Shown: positions 1 to 12,173, numbered from the stretch's first letter. The stretch is 64,000 nucleotides of DNA from Endocalyx cinctus (GCA_001600455.1 BCKC01000006.1:2294001-2358000); one strand, 5' to 3'. Notes: generated by a model from the sequence alone, not told the origin. Numbers and translations: made by a program.

Positions 1-3000
1 TTGCGCTGCTACGATCATCGGACTCTTTCCAGACGCGAGTTGCGTCTCGATATTTTCTAGGTACTCGAGAAGTTTTCCGAGTGGTCTACGCATGATAGCG
101 TTTAGGTAAAGACCCATATGCTCAGACATCTCTCCGGCTGCATTTTCTTTCCATTCCTCAAGCACTTCGAGTCCATGAGTATCGAGTTCCTCGAGGAAAT
201 GATTCATATTCTCTATAAGGAGGATATGATAATTCAAAGCCTCTTTGTCCTCTGGGTCAGCGCCGCTGCTCGTGAGTGTGGCGGGGTTCTCCCTGGCAAT
301 AACTTTGAGGGAGTCAAACATGGACTTGACAATGCGGTTGTATTCTCGGTCGACCGTTTTACGAACTAATGAGTTGGTATCACTCGTTGATAGCATGTGC
401 TCTACAGCAGCAGAAAACTGGGGAAAGACGCGCATAAACGATATAACGCCTTTGCGCTTTTTAATCTTGACTTTTGTGTCTTCGATGGCGCGAATTTGCT
501 CCTCAACAAATTTAGAGAAACGAGCCTCAAGACTGCTGTGAATCTTTTGTACGACATTGTTTAAGAAATCTTGATTTGACTGAGTCATCTCAAGATGCTT
601 ACGCTCTAGAATGGCGAGAATCCCAACACCTTGTCTGTAAAGGTATTAGTACTTGAATCAGAACATGCAAAGAATGGTGCAATAATACTTACAGTGCATC
701 TTGTGACAGGACCCAGGCAATTAGGTTTTGTAGGTCTTGTTCTAAAAACTGGAAAATAACTTCCATAGCACGTGTTACTCTCCTGGCCAGGTCACGGTTA
801 GGTTCCATAAGTCGGTGCCGTTTGAGGTCGCCCGCGCGTCGGTCCTTTGGCCTTGCTATTGATACAAGATCGGGGAAGTCCTCCGTCTCCAAAGTGGTGG
901 CATGGAAGAAATCTATGATGAAGTTTTGCTCCATTTCAACCAGAGGCAGGAGGTCATCTACGATACCAGCAAATACTTCAAACGGAAGGCTTCTACCATC
1001 CGCGACTCTGTCAGCATTTGACTTGCTTTCGCTAAGTGGGGACCGTAAGCTTTTGGCCAAGGTCTGACTCCTTTTAACGGTAAGTTTCCTCGCTGTCGCT
1101 ATTGTACTCTCCTGTTGTTTTTCTGCCTGGAAAGTAAACAGAAGCTCAGCCTCTTCTCCCGTCGGTTTCCTCGCGTTTCGTTTCCATGCCTCGAGAACTT
1201 CTTTGAATTCTAGTTTGTATAGTGGCAGGTTCTTTTCTTGGTATATAGTAAGATATCGATCCCAGCTCTGGAAGTCGACCTCTCGTGCATAAAGAATAAG
1301 AGGACTGTAACGCCAAAGCACGTCACGGCCAGCGGCGTGGTTTCGAGGATCGACCTTTTTAGCAAGAGCTCCGGCAATGGCATCCTTCGTCTCTTGAGAC
1401 GCCTTTTCAAATTGGCGAGATAGGAACGCTCCGAGTCTCTGGAGAAATGCGCTACTCTGGGTAAGGTACATCTCCTTCTTTTCTTGGACAATTCGCATTT
1501 TGCCATAGTCAGTATTCAGGCCACTTTGTTGGCCGCCCATGCTGGTATCTTCACTCTTTCGTGGACCGGCTTCAGCCACGGAAGGATCGATTTTTATCAT
1601 TGCCTTGTATAAGGTCACTAGGGATGATTCGATATCCTGTAAGCCCGCAGTTGTCTCAAGAGGAGCTCTGACAAGAGCTTGCAAGTCATCTGGTGTTATG
1701 GCGCATGTATCGAGGAGTGACTCCAACTCTTTTCGGAGAAGTTTTTGATTTGCGGCCTGTACCTGCAAACCTTGGCCCTGGGCTTCAATGTAGGCGATGT
1801 CATCAGATAATGTCTATAGATTGTTAGCACTATAATTATAGATGATGTTTCTTTTTTGGGATCGAACTGACCGACAACTCAACACTGTATAAAGTTAGTA
1901 GATTATCCAGTTCATCACATTCGGCCAAGGCAACGTCAAGACCCTTTTTAATGGCGTCTACCCTTTCGTCTTCTTCCTGAAATCGGACAACCCAACCTCC
2001 AGCTTGCGCCTTATTCAACTCTCGATCGATATCAAGCCTCATCTCCTCAAAGTTCCGAGAGCGCATCTGCTCACCGGGCAACCAGCCGAAATGGTCAAGC
2101 CAGGTAGCAAACTCGGCCGTCTCGGTAGCAAGAATAGAAGTGTCGACTCCTAAAGTGGCAAAGTATTTTGCATCGTTGCCAGCTACGGCTAGACGGCGAC
2201 TGTCGTCCTCTTTCTTGGCTTCTTCGATGACTTTCTTTTGGGTATCCTTGAGTGAAGACTGTATGCTAGAAGAACCGGTCGTGTCGGGTACGGTAATTTT
2301 GACCTCGGGAACCGAAGGAGCCGGGGTGTCAGGTTTAGACTCGGGTTCTGCCGGTTGGGGGGCCGGGCGGGGAGGAGCAGGCACAACGCCGGTGATTCCG
2401 TCTGGTCCATCCGAGCTTTGCTTATTTTTCAGATCACGCAGCCGCTCTCCAGCACCGCCGGGACGGGGCTTGAAAGCACTTGCAGCAGAAGCAGCCTTCC
2501 ACAGAGAACCGGCAATATCGATTTTAGATTTCTTCGCCTTGATCATAGGGCCCAAACCAGGGCGAGATTCCTCTTCCGGAGCTTGTTCCGTTGCTGGAGT
2601 GGCGGGTGCCGGGCTTGAGGTAACGGAAGCAGTAGGCGTTCCGTTAGTGCTTCCCTTGGATATTACAGGGGTTATCGGCTCCGCAGGCTCGGTGACTGGA
2701 GTTGAAACTGGCTCTTCCTTGGCCAAACTTGTCTCCGACTGGCTCGCAGCTGGATTAGATTGAGGTACTATTCGTTCGACACTCCGAGGTGGAGGTTCCC
2801 GTCGGGCGCCTGGGCTCATCAACGGCGCCGGGACGAGATCGTTATCCATGCCTCCCTGCGGACGTGTTGGGTCCATAGGAGGTCTTTTCCTATCAGGTAC
2901 ATCTACGGGAGTAGGTACTTGTTCTTTAGGCTCTGCAAATCTACCGAAAGCACCCGGACCCGTCATACCACCTCGGGAGCGTGGTGGTATACTGGCTGTA

Positions 3001-4029
3001 TCATCACTTCTTGTCGAGGAAATGGACGCCGCAATAGAATCTTGACTCTGATTGTTTGCTGCTAACCTGCGCAGAGCAGGTAATTGATTGGGCGCACGGG
3101 TAGAGTCCACGCTTGGTGCGGGCGAGGAGGTTTTATGATAAGCTTGGAAAGGGGGGCGCGCAGGTGATGTTGGCGGTTGCGAAGGTGGGGCATTGTTCGA
3201 GGGTGGGCCAAAGTTCATACTATTCGGAGCGGGAGGTTTCTGCTCAGGACGTGAAGCCGTTGGTCGTGAGGGAGGTCTCGAAGGGGCTCGCGGAGGTACA
3301 GGATCGGCTCGTGAAGACGCTGGCGATGGTCGGGGAGGCCCGGACTCAGATCTTGGTGAAGCAGAATCTGAAGGAGTTAGGCGATTTGGAGGTCTTCTAG
3401 AACCTAGAATTTGCTCCGTCTCTCGTTGATCAAATCCTTTAAGATCAGGAATTGCGCCACCAGTATATTTCCCGTATATCTTGATCAAACTAGCAATAAA
3501 AAACTTTTTTTCTTTATCCGCCTGAGCTTGCCAATAGTATGGTTTGCCGATATTGACGATAAACCCGGTATCCCCAGCCCATTCTCTCTTTTGGGGGTCA
3601 GCACTGGGACCGGTAAATGACTCGATAGCAGTTAGGTCGTTTAAATCCCATGTTTTTCCTATAGAAAATGTACCATTTGCATTTTCCTTGGACTTATGCA
3701 TTCGAACCCGACCGGATTTTCTGACGGCGACGATGATTACTCGAGGTTTTTCTGCTTGACGTCGAGCTTCAGGTGGAGGCGGACTCGTTGGATGCGAAGA
3801 GAATTCGGTTATTTTTATATGGGTGATGTATGTCTCGAGTACTGCGAGAAGAAGTCAATAACAATTCCAAGGTTATCTTCAGCGGGATGCCCATCTTCAT
3901 ACATGATCCATCTTCATCTTTTTTGTTGAAACAACTTTCCACAATGCGCCGTTTCTCCTCCTCAAACCTCTCAGCCCTATTCATATCACGGCCATAGCCA
4001 GGTCCACCATTCTGGCGCGGGATATCCAT
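1..4029 (-). CDS. SEC3: Exocyst complex component Sec3 (3' end beyond window)
   Basis: Sec3 is a subunit of the octameric exocyst that tethers secretory vesicles at sites of polarised growth; its N-terminal PH-like domain binds PI(4,5)P2 and Rho GTPases. Exons on the minus strand: 4029-3903, 3841-1872, 1813-693, 634-<1, all with GT-AG introns and in frame. At least 1284 residues are visible; the stop lies left of the window. The N-terminal region (about residues 43-175, with RVIIVAVRKSGRVR followed by GTFSIGKTWDLNDLTAIE) matches the Sec3 PH-like domain. A long Pro/Ser-rich linker follows (about 195-560). The C-terminal Sec3 part starts near YSVELSTLSDDIAYIEAQGQ and the last visible exon encodes helical exocyst-type sequence. 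The start at 4029 opens with MDIPRQNGG and gives the conserved RRIVESCF helix. Recognition is by family resemblance from memory; confidence is high. Confidence 0.93.
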
Positions 4030-4840
4030 TTTTCTTGTTGTTTAAATAGTAGTAGGATCATGAATATCGATGGACCGATACGTCGCGTATTTCATATACC
4101 ATCTTCGTCTTGGTCGGGTCAAATCAAATCGATTGCTTTCGCGATTTACAATTCCATAGGATCGCTATAAATATGAAACGACAAATTACGAAAGATTAAA
4201 TAAAACAGGAAATCAAATGAATTAGGTTGACGCAGGTAATATAAGAAGTTTGAATGTACAGTGATAATCTGACATATGCAACTTGAATGGATGAGATAAA
4301 GTCGTTGAGTTCGATGGAATTGTGTACAGTTAAACAGCGTCTGTAAAAATTAAGGTTTAGTTGGGTTAACTCGTGCATTACTTTGGGTTAGGGAGCATTC
4401 TGAAGGGCATAGCAGTGATAGCACCAAAAAGCATACCCCCCTGTTTGACACGCAGGGCAGACAGGGCATTGTTACATTGTATAATACTTAAGCAATACAC
4501 TAAAGGAAATATTCACCACAATGCTTATCTGCCTGTCTGCTTCTATCTCAGCCTCTTTTTTTTTTTTTTTTTTTTTAGTAGTAGTTCAAGCCACATCTAG
4601 CAACACACCTAAGGTTGACCGTTAATTAATTAATACGAGATGCTACCAAAATAATAATAAAGAATGAATCCTTTCCGCAATGACCTTTGTTTCAATATGT
4701 ACTTCACTGAGACATATCAAACCCTAACGTGGTAATTGATCACTCTCACACATATACATGCACACATATAATCAAGCAAAGTATTTATTTATTTGATATA
4801 ATCAAATTGAACCGTCAGATATTTTCCTACATACTTATAC
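4030..4840. other. Intergenic: Sec3 promoter side and peptidase 3' side
   Basis: No convincing gene is seen in these 811 bases. The stretch lies upstream of Sec3 and downstream of the P1 peptidase stop. It is AT-rich, with a pure T run at about 4557-4576 and ATTAATTAAT-type sequence at about 4622-4634. The short open frames here have no recognisable product. Confidence 0.6.
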
Positions 4841-6067
4841 TTATACTTCTATACTCTCGTATTTCTCCATAATTTCCTTCACTCGTTGTAGAGGTAGTGC
4901 CTCGACCCTATGTCCTTGATTTCCAACCATAGTTTCAGCCATACAAAGAGTATTGTATATCGCTTCTTCCACTGCATCAGTCGTAGCTTCGAATAGCCCA
5001 TTGATAGAAGTATCGTCCACCAACTCAAAAGTATTAGTAGATGGCTTGAAAGGGTCAACCTCTTTCCTGTCTATTCCCAAGGTCTGCACCGGAATTTCAT
5101 TCGCTGTGGAGAAAGCGAGGAAAATGTCTCCGGAAGGATTGTGGCCATGACCACCGACTCGTGCAAGACCGACGGTCGCTCTTTTAGCCATTCGTTGTAG
5201 CTGAGTAGGGTTCAAGGGTGCATCTGTTGAAATGATGATAATGATACTACCATCCTTGCGATTCTTCTCGTTCTCCAAGTCTTCCTGGGCTGCTTTGAGC
5301 GCTGCGTCCTTCTCTGCCGCCGCCGCTGCTTCGGCTGCCAATATTCTTCCAACAGGAACACCGGATATGCGAAAATGTGGTTTCTTCCCGTAATTCGCTT
5401 GAACCAACGCCGCGACCGTGTACTCTTTAGGCTCTCCCTTGCTGTCGAATCCTGGAACAAGACGACTGCTGCTACCCGTACCTCCTTTGAACCAGTGACA
5501 AATCATGCCGGTGCCGCCGCCAACGTTTCCTTCCCTGACTCGGTCGCTCGAGACGCTCTCTAATCCTTTGACGATATGCTCGGGTTTGACAGCGAATTGG
5601 GTCAGGTCATTCAAGTAACCGTCGAATGTTTCCGCTACTACAGGTAGGAGAAACCAGTCTATCGACCCTTTCGATGAGCCAGTCGTCTTGATTGCGTATT
5701 CGTAGATGCCTTGATATGCTGCACCGACGGAGAACGAATTGGTAATGATGATGGGTGAGTGCAACAAGCCTGTCTCTTCAATCCAGTGGCTTCCCGTCAT
5801 CTCTCCTGAGCCATTGAAACGGAATATGCCGGCATGGCAAGCATTATTGAACCATTGCTCACGAGGAAGAATACTCGTGACCCCGGTGTTGACCTGCCCG
5901 TCCTCCCCAAGGATTTCCTGAGTATGGACTTTTACGCCAGGGACATCGGTTAGAGAATTCAATGGTCCCGGCTTATAGTCGCCGAGATGCAGATTGGGGA
6001 GAAGTTCTCGGAGCCGCATGCGAGGTTGATTGGAAGTCATTGTTGTAGATTGTGGCATAAATGACAT
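4841..6067 (-). CDS. P1 family peptidase (DmpA/BapA-type aminopeptidase)
   Basis: Single-exon gene of 408 residues in the N-terminal-nucleophile P1 family (L-aminopeptidase/D-Ala-esterase DmpA, beta-peptidyl aminopeptidase BapA). These enzymes cleave themselves into two chains, freeing an N-terminal Ser that acts as nucleophile. Family marks: [11 protein letters not shown] near residues 38-48, [11 protein letters not shown] near 110-120, GNVGGGTGM at 180-188, and KDGS followed by an Ile run and STDAPLNP at 271-287. By analogy the self-cleavage bond is Gly273-Ser274. An Ala/Glu/Lys-rich insert (about 244-270) sits just before that bond, where the alpha chain would end. No signal peptide is obvious, so it is probably intracellular. 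It shares a 674-bp divergent promoter region with the transhydrogenase gene. The start could be the Met at residue 4, 10 or 17 instead. Confidence 0.9.
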   Translation of the reverse strand: MSFMPQSTTMTSNQPRMRLRELLPNLHLGDYKPGPLNSLTDVPGVKVHTQEILGEDGQVNTGVTSILPREQWFNNACHAGIFRFNGSGEMTGSHWIEETGLLHSPIIITNSFSVGAAYQGIYEYAIKTTGSSKGSIDWFLLPVVAETFDGYLNDLTQFAVKPEHIVKGLESVSSDRVREGNVGGGTGMICHWFKGGTGSSSRLVPGFDSKGEPKEYTVAALVQANYGKKPHFRISGVPVGRILAAEAAAAAEKDAALKAAQEDLENEKNRKDGSIIIIISTDAPLNPTQLQRMAKRATVGLARVGGHGHNPSGDIFLAFSTANEIPVQTLGIDRKEVDPFKPSTNTFELVDDTSINGLFEATTDAVEEAIYNTLCMAETMVGNQGHRVEALPLQRVKEIMEKYESIEV

Positions 6068-6741
6068 TCAAGGAAAGAGGTAAGTTTGTGGGTTTGTTTA
6101 GTAAGTCTGTCGTTTGATATTGACTCTTCAAATCGAATACTTGTGTTCTTTTATATATTATATATTTTCTCTATATCTTCAGCAATTTCTTCCACCTACC
6201 CGATTAGTCCGTGGATGTTGATACCGAATCATGATCAATTCCCAAGATAGATTTGATCAAAACCCGATCGCCGTCTGACTCACCCCGAAGATGCCCCTCA
6301 TTTTACCCACCTCCAAAAAGAGCAGTACTCCGGACGACATTAACGCATATGATCGCGTACTGCACCGTATTCTAGATACGATCCAGTTATAACTGACTAT
6401 ATAAATACATACTCTATATTACAGTCAACTGCATTTCTAGATTAATAAAAGTAAAATTGGTGAAATCTCCTTAGAGTAAACTAGTCTCCAAGAATACTTA
6501 TATACCCAACACTAGGAATAATTACATGGCGTTACGTCGGCAACTAACCTAATGTTTATTGGACCGCAGAAAATACCGAAACACTCCACAAACATGGAGA
6601 ACCTCCGCGGGGGTACTTTGACCCCACATTCCACATCTCTAGCCTAGCCGTGATCCTCTCTTTAAAGAACGATGATCCAGACGTCCAAGAGTTTCACTGA
6701 CCGACAATTCTTCTGTATATTCTCATTGTTTACTTTATAAA
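6068..6741. promoter_or_regulatory. Divergent promoter region, peptidase / transhydrogenase
   Basis: These 674 bases separate two divergently transcribed genes, so they must hold both promoters. AT-rich TATA-like stretches occur at about 6150-6172 (proximal to the peptidase) and about 6398-6450. No binding site could be assigned to a known factor. Confidence 0.55.
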
Positions 6742-8485
6742 ATGGCGGCGACGATTAGAGTAGTACCCAATGTGAGTGCATCTAAGAGATATCTTTAACG
6801 AGGATAACGAGATTAACACGAGAAACTATCGCAGGCTGCTTCGAAGGCATTAAGTCTTCTGAGGACTGTTCAGTATACACATCCCCCATCATGTCCATGT
6901 CACTCCAATCCAGGTTATCATCAGCGTCATGCTAGAAATCAGGTCGATGCCTTCGCTCGGCGAACTCAGCAGAACAGTAGGCGAGGATATGCTACGCCTA
7001 TGGACCTTTCTCAGCAGAAAGAATACGCGTTCGAAATGGCCGCTTCGTCTATCCGCTTCGGCCCAGGTGCTACTCAAGAAGTCGGTATGGACTTCACGAA
7101 TATGGGCGCCAAGCGCGTATGCGTCGTGACCGATTCTACCGTGAGACGTCTTACGGCCGTGAAGCAAGTCGAGGAGGCCCTTACGAGGGAAGGTATCGAG
7201 TACACGATATTCGACAAGGTTCGCGTTGAGCCGAAGGATAGCTCGTAAGTGATCTTTCATTTTGATAAAAAAAAAATCATTTTTTTTTTCGCTCTGTAAT
7301 AAAGCTTAACGAAAACTTCTACAGGATAAAAGAGGCCATTGCCTTCGCCAAGCCATATCGGCCGGATGCGTTCCTGGCTGTCGGTGGAGGTTCGGTCATC
7401 GACACGGCCAAGCTGATGAACTTGTACACCGAGTATCCGGACGCGGATTTCTTGGACTTCGTCAACGCGCCGCTCGGGAAAGGGCGGCCGATCGACAAGA
7501 AGCTGAAGCCGCTCATCGCCATCCCGACGACGGCCGGTACCGGCAGTGAGACGACGGGAACCGCCATCTTCGACCTCGTCTCGAAGCGTGCCAAGACCGG
7601 TATCGCTCACCGCAACCTGAAGCCGACGCTCGGAATCTGTGATCCCCTCAACACCAAGACGATGCCGGCTTCGGTAAAAGCCAGCTCCGGCCTCGATGTC
7701 CTGTGCCACTCCCTCGAATCCTGGACCGCCATCCCGTTCAATGAACGTACCCCCCGCCCCGCCAACCCCATCCTGAGACCGGCTTACCAGGGTGCTAACC
7801 CCATCAGCGATATCTTCTCGCTCAACGCCCTGCGCGCTACCGTCAAGTACCTCCCGAGGGCCGTCAAAGACCCCGAGGATTTCGAGGCCCAGAGCGAGAT
7901 GCTTCTCGCCGCTACTCTGGCGGGTGTTGGATTTGGTAACGCAGGTGTTCACTTGTGTCACGGTATGTCTAATCAGTTTGTCCATTTAATTAATCACTCA
8001 ATATGCGCGTGTAAAAACGCTAGGTATTATTTCAGCAAATTAACGTCAGTGCACTAGGAATGTCGTATCCGATATCCGGCCAGAACCCGGGATACAAGCA
8101 CGCGGGTTACGAAGTGAACACGCCGATCATCCCGCACGGTGTATCCGTCGCCGTGTCGGCTCCAGCCGTGTTCCGGTTTACGGGCGCGTCGAGCCCGGAC
8201 CGCCACTTGGCGGCTGCCGAAGCGTTCGGGGTGGACATCACGAACGTAAAGCGCGAGGATGCGGGAGCGGTCCTCGCCGACGCCGTGACTAAATTCCTGG
8301 CGGACCTAGGTGACCAGCCCAAGGGACTCAAAGACTTGGGCTTCGGCACCGAGAACATCGAAGATCTCGTCGAGGGTACCATTCCCCAAGCTAGGGTTTT
8401 AATGCTTGCCCCGGGCCTTGCGAACGAACTTGAAGCCGAGAGGGATCAGCTGAGGAGATTGTTTGAAGATGCCATGACTCATTAG
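6742..8485 (+). CDS. Hydroxyacid-oxoacid transhydrogenase, mitochondrial (iron-type alcohol dehydrogenase family)
   Basis: Four exons: 6742-6771, 6835-7244, 7325-7962, 8058-8485, giving 501 residues. The product matches the ADHFE1/HOT branch of iron-containing alcohol dehydrogenases, which oxidises 4-hydroxybutyrate to succinate semialdehyde while reducing 2-oxoglutarate to 2-hydroxyglutarate. The first about 75 residues are Arg/Ser/Gln-rich and nearly free of acidic residues, consistent with a mitochondrial presequence. Then come the nucleotide-binding GGGSVIDTAK, the conserved IPTTAGTGSETT, and metal-site segments SGLDVLCHSLES, HLCHGMSYPI and IIPHGVSVAV. The third intron falls inside the HGM codons and splices cleanly. 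The tiny 30-nt first exon (MAATIRVVPN) is less certain than the rest, but its GTGAGT donor and the in-frame leader support it. The gene ends convergently with the methyltransferase. Confidence 0.93.
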
Positions 8486-8718
8486 TATAATTTGTGTGAT
8501 TCCAAGCTGAGAGAAAGCCGTCTTTGTACAGCCTGTTCAAGTGCGAGATCTGTCTAAATCTCGAAAAGGCGATATATAGTTTTTATTTCTTGATTGGATA
8601 TATATATATTTGATTCATGCCTGATATTTTATCTTAGTTAGGACTCGAATTTGTATCTATTGAGATTGATTTTCTAACTTTAAATTTTTACATGACTATA
8701 GCGAAATCAATCCATTAA

Positions 8719-9573
8719 CTAAATGGACGTGTTCTTTTGCGCCACACAAACCCAAGCAATCATCTCCAGCGTCCCCCTCTCCTTTTCCCTCTCAGTCAAC
8801 TGGCTCAAAACTTCTCCCCTCCACCTACTCTTCTCCCCATCATTCCAGCCCTTCCAAATTCTATCCGTGAACAGCGGAGAGCTCAGTCCCTCCAGTAATT
8901 CCTCCAGAGATCCCGGACTCCACTCCACCGTAGTCTCATAAACCTGCACCTCTTCGGCCAAGAATCCGCCCCCGATCATAACTTCCTCGAGGTACTCCTT
9001 CGTAGCCCACTTCGGGTCCAAATCCTCCACGATTTCCTGCCGCGGCCTAATCGCCTGGACGACCCTCCCGAAAATCTCCTGCGGTCTCCTGTGCTTCCAC
9101 GTTGTCGCGATAACCCGACCACCCGTTCGCGTAACGCGACGCATTTCCTTCGCGCCGGAGACGGGGTCCCTCAAGGCAAAGATGCCCAGGTTCATGACGA
9201 TAGCGTCGAAGGTCTCGTCCGGAAAAATAGATAAGTCTTCGGAATCCTGCACTATTCCTTCGTCGGCCGTGCGCCATCCTAAAGTCGACTTGTTCGCATT
9301 GAACTGCGCGGTCATCTCCGGCACCAAGTCGATACCGGTTACTCGGGGAGGAGACGAGAAAGAACCGGAGGATAGTAAAAGTTTGGTGACGATGCCAGGC
9401 CCGCACGCCGAGTCCAGGATGCGGCTCGAGCGGCCGTAGGTCTGGAGCGGGAGGTGAGATAAGGCGGCCGCGGCGACTGCCGCGCTGGTCCCGCCCACGA
9501 GCTTTTCGTACAGGGCGGCGCGGGCGAAGTGCGAAGTGGAGGGTGGTGTTGGTTTATTTTTAGCTTCCGACAT
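8719..9573 (-). CDS. Class I SAM-dependent methyltransferase
   Basis: Intronless gene of 284 residues. Rossmann-type SAM site: motif I ILDSACGPGIVTKLL at about residues 52-66, acidic post-I segment VTGIDLVPEM at about 75-85, and DAIVMNLGIFAL for motif IV. RVTRTGGRVIATTW fits the strand after motif IV. This is the generic Methyltransf_11/25 fold; the substrate cannot be told. I chose the Met at 9573 (MSEAKNKPTP); an in-frame Met at 9696 would add 41 residues that look like untranslated or leader sequence. It lies between the transhydrogenase (convergent) and the terpenoid group, so it might serve either general metabolism or terpenoid tailoring; the sequence does not decide. Confidence 0.85.
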   Translation of the reverse strand: MSEAKNKPTPPSTSHFARAALYEKLVGGTSAAVAAAALSHLPLQTYGRSSRILDSACGPGIVTKLLLSSGSFSSPPRVTGIDLVPEMTAQFNANKSTLGWRTADEGIVQDSEDLSIFPDETFDAIVMNLGIFALRDPVSGAKEMRRVTRTGGRVIATTWKHRRPQEIFGRVVQAIRPRQEIVEDLDPKWATKEYLEEVMIGGGFLAEEVQVYETTVEWSPGSLEELLEGLSSPLFTDRIWKGWNDGEKSRWRGEVLSQLTEREKERGTLEMIAWVCVAQKNTSI

Positions 9574-10198
9574 TTTCGATTTTCCTGACGTTATTGTGCT
9601 TATGGGTAAATACGAGTGATAATAATAGCACAACTTAGGAATGGAATATTTCAAGTTCGGACTCAGGGATTTTACGGTGAAGGATAATGAGGTCATAAAT
9701 TCAATATGAGATCAGTGATATACTTTTCTTTCCAAACTTGAATTGCCTTATACCATGATTTATGCGGTAAAATGAGTATTTATATACCTGGGTCTGTCGC
9801 CGATAAGTCTCCAGAAAGTAGCCGAGCACTAGGATGACAGACATAAAATGTCTCCCGTAACAGTATCGCTCACTTTCCACGGACACTTTTAGGAAGAGAA
9901 AAAAATCACAAGTATATATGTGATCGGATACTTTCTAAATTCCTTCATTTTATTGTAAACTACCTTTATTTCTAGGCATTTGGAGTTGAATAGATAATAG
10001 TATTTATGATATAATAGACGTGGTAACTAGACTAATACTGGTAAAATTGACTATTCTACATCGCATTTCATCTTACGTTCTGTCATCTAGAATTCAAGAA
10101 CAGGATATAATTACATGATTTTATTTCACCGAGATATAGTAGTAGGTATGAAAGGACAGTGAAAATCTGGAAAGAAGAAGCCGCTATATCGGAAATTA
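9574..10198. other. Intergenic, methyltransferase 5' / P450 3'
   Basis: About 625 AT-rich bases between the methyltransferase start and the P450 stop. No gene or clear repeat is seen. It should contain the methyltransferase promoter and the P450 polyadenylation region. Confidence 0.5.
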
Positions 10199-12173
10199 TT
10201 ATCGGATCTTCTTAAACAGAACCATCTTAGTTGGGTCAGCCAAGACGTTGACCTCAAACATGATATTCTTCGGGCGACCAACGACGCTGTCTTCGAATCG
10301 GACGTCATAATGGGTCAAGATATAAGATAGAATTATCTTGATCTGGTTGCTCGCGAAGAAGCGACCAGGACAAGCGTCATTGCCATACCCGAACTGCATG
10401 CTATTATACGAGGGGCTGGCAAACTGGAACTTGTTGGCGTCGGCCGGGTTCTCTCGCAGCTTGTAGAAACGATATCCGTCGAACGTGTGGGGATCTTCCC
10501 CCCATTCCGCCGGCGTCTCGTCTAGAATGTTGGTGTTGCATTGCACGATCGTGCCAGTGGGGATGCGAAAGCCGTTTGACAGTTCGATTGGGATCATGGC
10601 TTTTCGTTGATAGGTTGCTGTGTTTGAGTTTCGGACATAATTAGTTCAGACTGCTTTACAGTAGCGACGGAAAATTATACGAATAGGACTTTCTTACCAA
10701 CTGAAGGTGGACTGTGTCTTTGAGACTCTTTCATCTAATTTGGAGTGTTAGGTTAGAAATAGTAATCACTATATCTCACATTATATCGCAGGAAATTTTA
10801 TTTGCATCCAGAGCGAGAATACTCACTGCCACTTCTGTTAGTATTATGCATTGCCAAGAAAAGTTGGAAGAGCGTATACGAGATATGACACCCTAGATTG
10901 GGGTTATAGGTGGGCGGCTTTTTACTTACCAAAACTATCGAGTTTTCGCATTTGCGTAAGGTGCTGCTTCTGGAGGACACCATTTCCGGACTTCATGACT
11001 TCTAGAACCTCTTCTCGTAGAGGCTGGATGTATTCAGGCCTGGCGGCGAGATCGTAGAGGGCATGAATGAGAGCGAGTCGCGTGGTATGAATAGCAGCGG
11101 TGGCCGTCAGCATCTGCAAGTTAGCAAGCTCTTTATCGTCGAAAGTCTTGTCTCCTGTCTTTTTCGCCCGGTCTTGCATCCATTGGATCATGTCGTTATA
11201 TACGTTCGGGCTCTCTCGTTGCTCTGCAGCCCGCCTATTCAGCTCAGGCCGAAGCAAGTCAAGCGCTCGTTGGTGGTCGCCCCGGATTTGCATCATCTCG
11301 GGAATGAAATATTGCGCTACGGGTCGAAGGTATGGGTGCCACTGCTTCAGTTTCTCCCCTCCCGTCATGACGTCGAGAGCGAACTTGGTACTACATTCGA
11401 GCCACTCCACGTTCCGACACATCGGGTGCCCCACGAAAATTCGAGCTGAAGCCTGTGCAACGACTCGAAGTAGCTTTTCGTGGAGGTCGATAGGTGTCCA
11501 ATCTGAAAATAACACGTTAGCTTTAATGCTGCTCTTTCGAGATATCATCGGTGAGTCATACCTTCGCAGGTCGAGAATTGAGTCTCGAAGCAGTACGCAA
11601 CTTCGTTCTCTACGTCTCCGACAAAAGTTCCAAGATTACGATTTAGGTCAATCTTGATGGAACCCAACATTATGTCACTCTCGTGATCGATAGTAGTGTA
11701 ATTGCCGATGTGACGCTAAGTTCAATACTGTCAGTAATAATAATTCCAAAAAACTACTCCGAGGAAAGACTCACATCGGCGAGCGCTTTCATCCCGCTCG
11801 CTTCATGGCGAGAATATCGTTTCAAGTCCTGCGCATATTTTCTTGGTAGGAATATGCGCGGTCCGTCTGGAGTAAGTACTTGAAATATCGTGTCCTTGAA
11901 CTAATCACACATGCGATCCGCAGGTTAGATGATAGATATATACTTAAAAACTCACTGGACTGTTCTCACCTGTTTGTATCCCTCACGCAGCAGTACGTCT
12001 GCCTCCTGGACATATCTTAACTTCAAGGTCTTCGCATCATTACTTTCAATACCAACGATTGGTAGGCGTGGAGATTTAGATCCGCGAAGTAGTTTTGCTA
12101 AGAATGTTAGGAGAAAGATACCTGCTATTGCGAATACAGACGTCAACAAAGGAGTTATCTCGAAAGAGTCCAT
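10199..12173 (-). CDS. Cytochrome P450, microsomal, ent-kaurene-oxidase-like family
   Basis: Six coding exons: 12173-11970, 11900-11775, 11715-11562, 11502-10931, 10734-10698, 10617-10199, giving 503 residues. An N-terminal membrane anchor spans about residues 8-28. The K-helix ExxR is E355-S-Q-R358 in MKESQR, and the haem loop FGYGNDACPGRFF has its thiolate at Cys447. The sequence around the haem and the PPSVATYQRK segment resemble fungal P450s of the ent-kaurene oxidase type, so oxidation of a terpenoid is a reasonable guess given the terpene synthase 2.8 kb away. The intron between exons 4 and 5 cannot be a simple GT-AG intron: using the only nearby donor leaves one extra G and breaks the frame before ExxR. 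Reading it as a twin intron (10735-10930) restores the frame exactly. The gene is divergent from the glycosyltransferase. Confidence 0.9.
10735..10930 (-). other. Twin intron (stwintron) in the P450 gene, donor split after its first G
   Basis: Read on the minus strand, exon 4 ends LDSF (TTT at 10933-10931) and is followed by G then GTAAGT. The internal intron is 10929-10826: donor GTAAGT, branch-like CTAAC about 11 bases before the end, acceptor GTGGCAG. Its removal joins the G at 10930 to TGAGTATT at 10825, creating a new donor GTGAGT directly after the TTT codon. The second-step intron then runs to the TTAG at 10738-10735, with its own CTAAC branch site. The joined message reads LDSF-MKESQR in frame. 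Splitting after the first donor base is the [D1,2] class described for ascomycete spliceosomal twin introns. Splicing in two steps is inferred, not observed. Confidence 0.82.

Noticed and set aside
2140..2763. 207-codon open frame antisense to Sec3
   Set aside because: It lies opposite the low-complexity Pro/Ser-rich linker of Sec3, whose repetitive composition opens the reverse frames; no domain is seen.
7257..7985. Open frame on the minus strand antisense to the transhydrogenase
   Set aside because: It overlaps exon 3 of a clearly recognised gene and has no family resemblance.
10827..10834. An 8-nt micro-exon in the P450 intron that would also restore the frame
   Set aside because: It would insert three residues between LDSF and MKESQR in a conserved helix, and the branch-site adenine would lie only about three bases from its acceptor, too close for normal splicing.
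10199..12173. P450 as a frameshifted pseudogene
   Set aside because: The only frame conflict is at one exon junction. A two-step twin-intron reading removes it exactly and keeps all conserved motifs, so decay is the weaker explanation.
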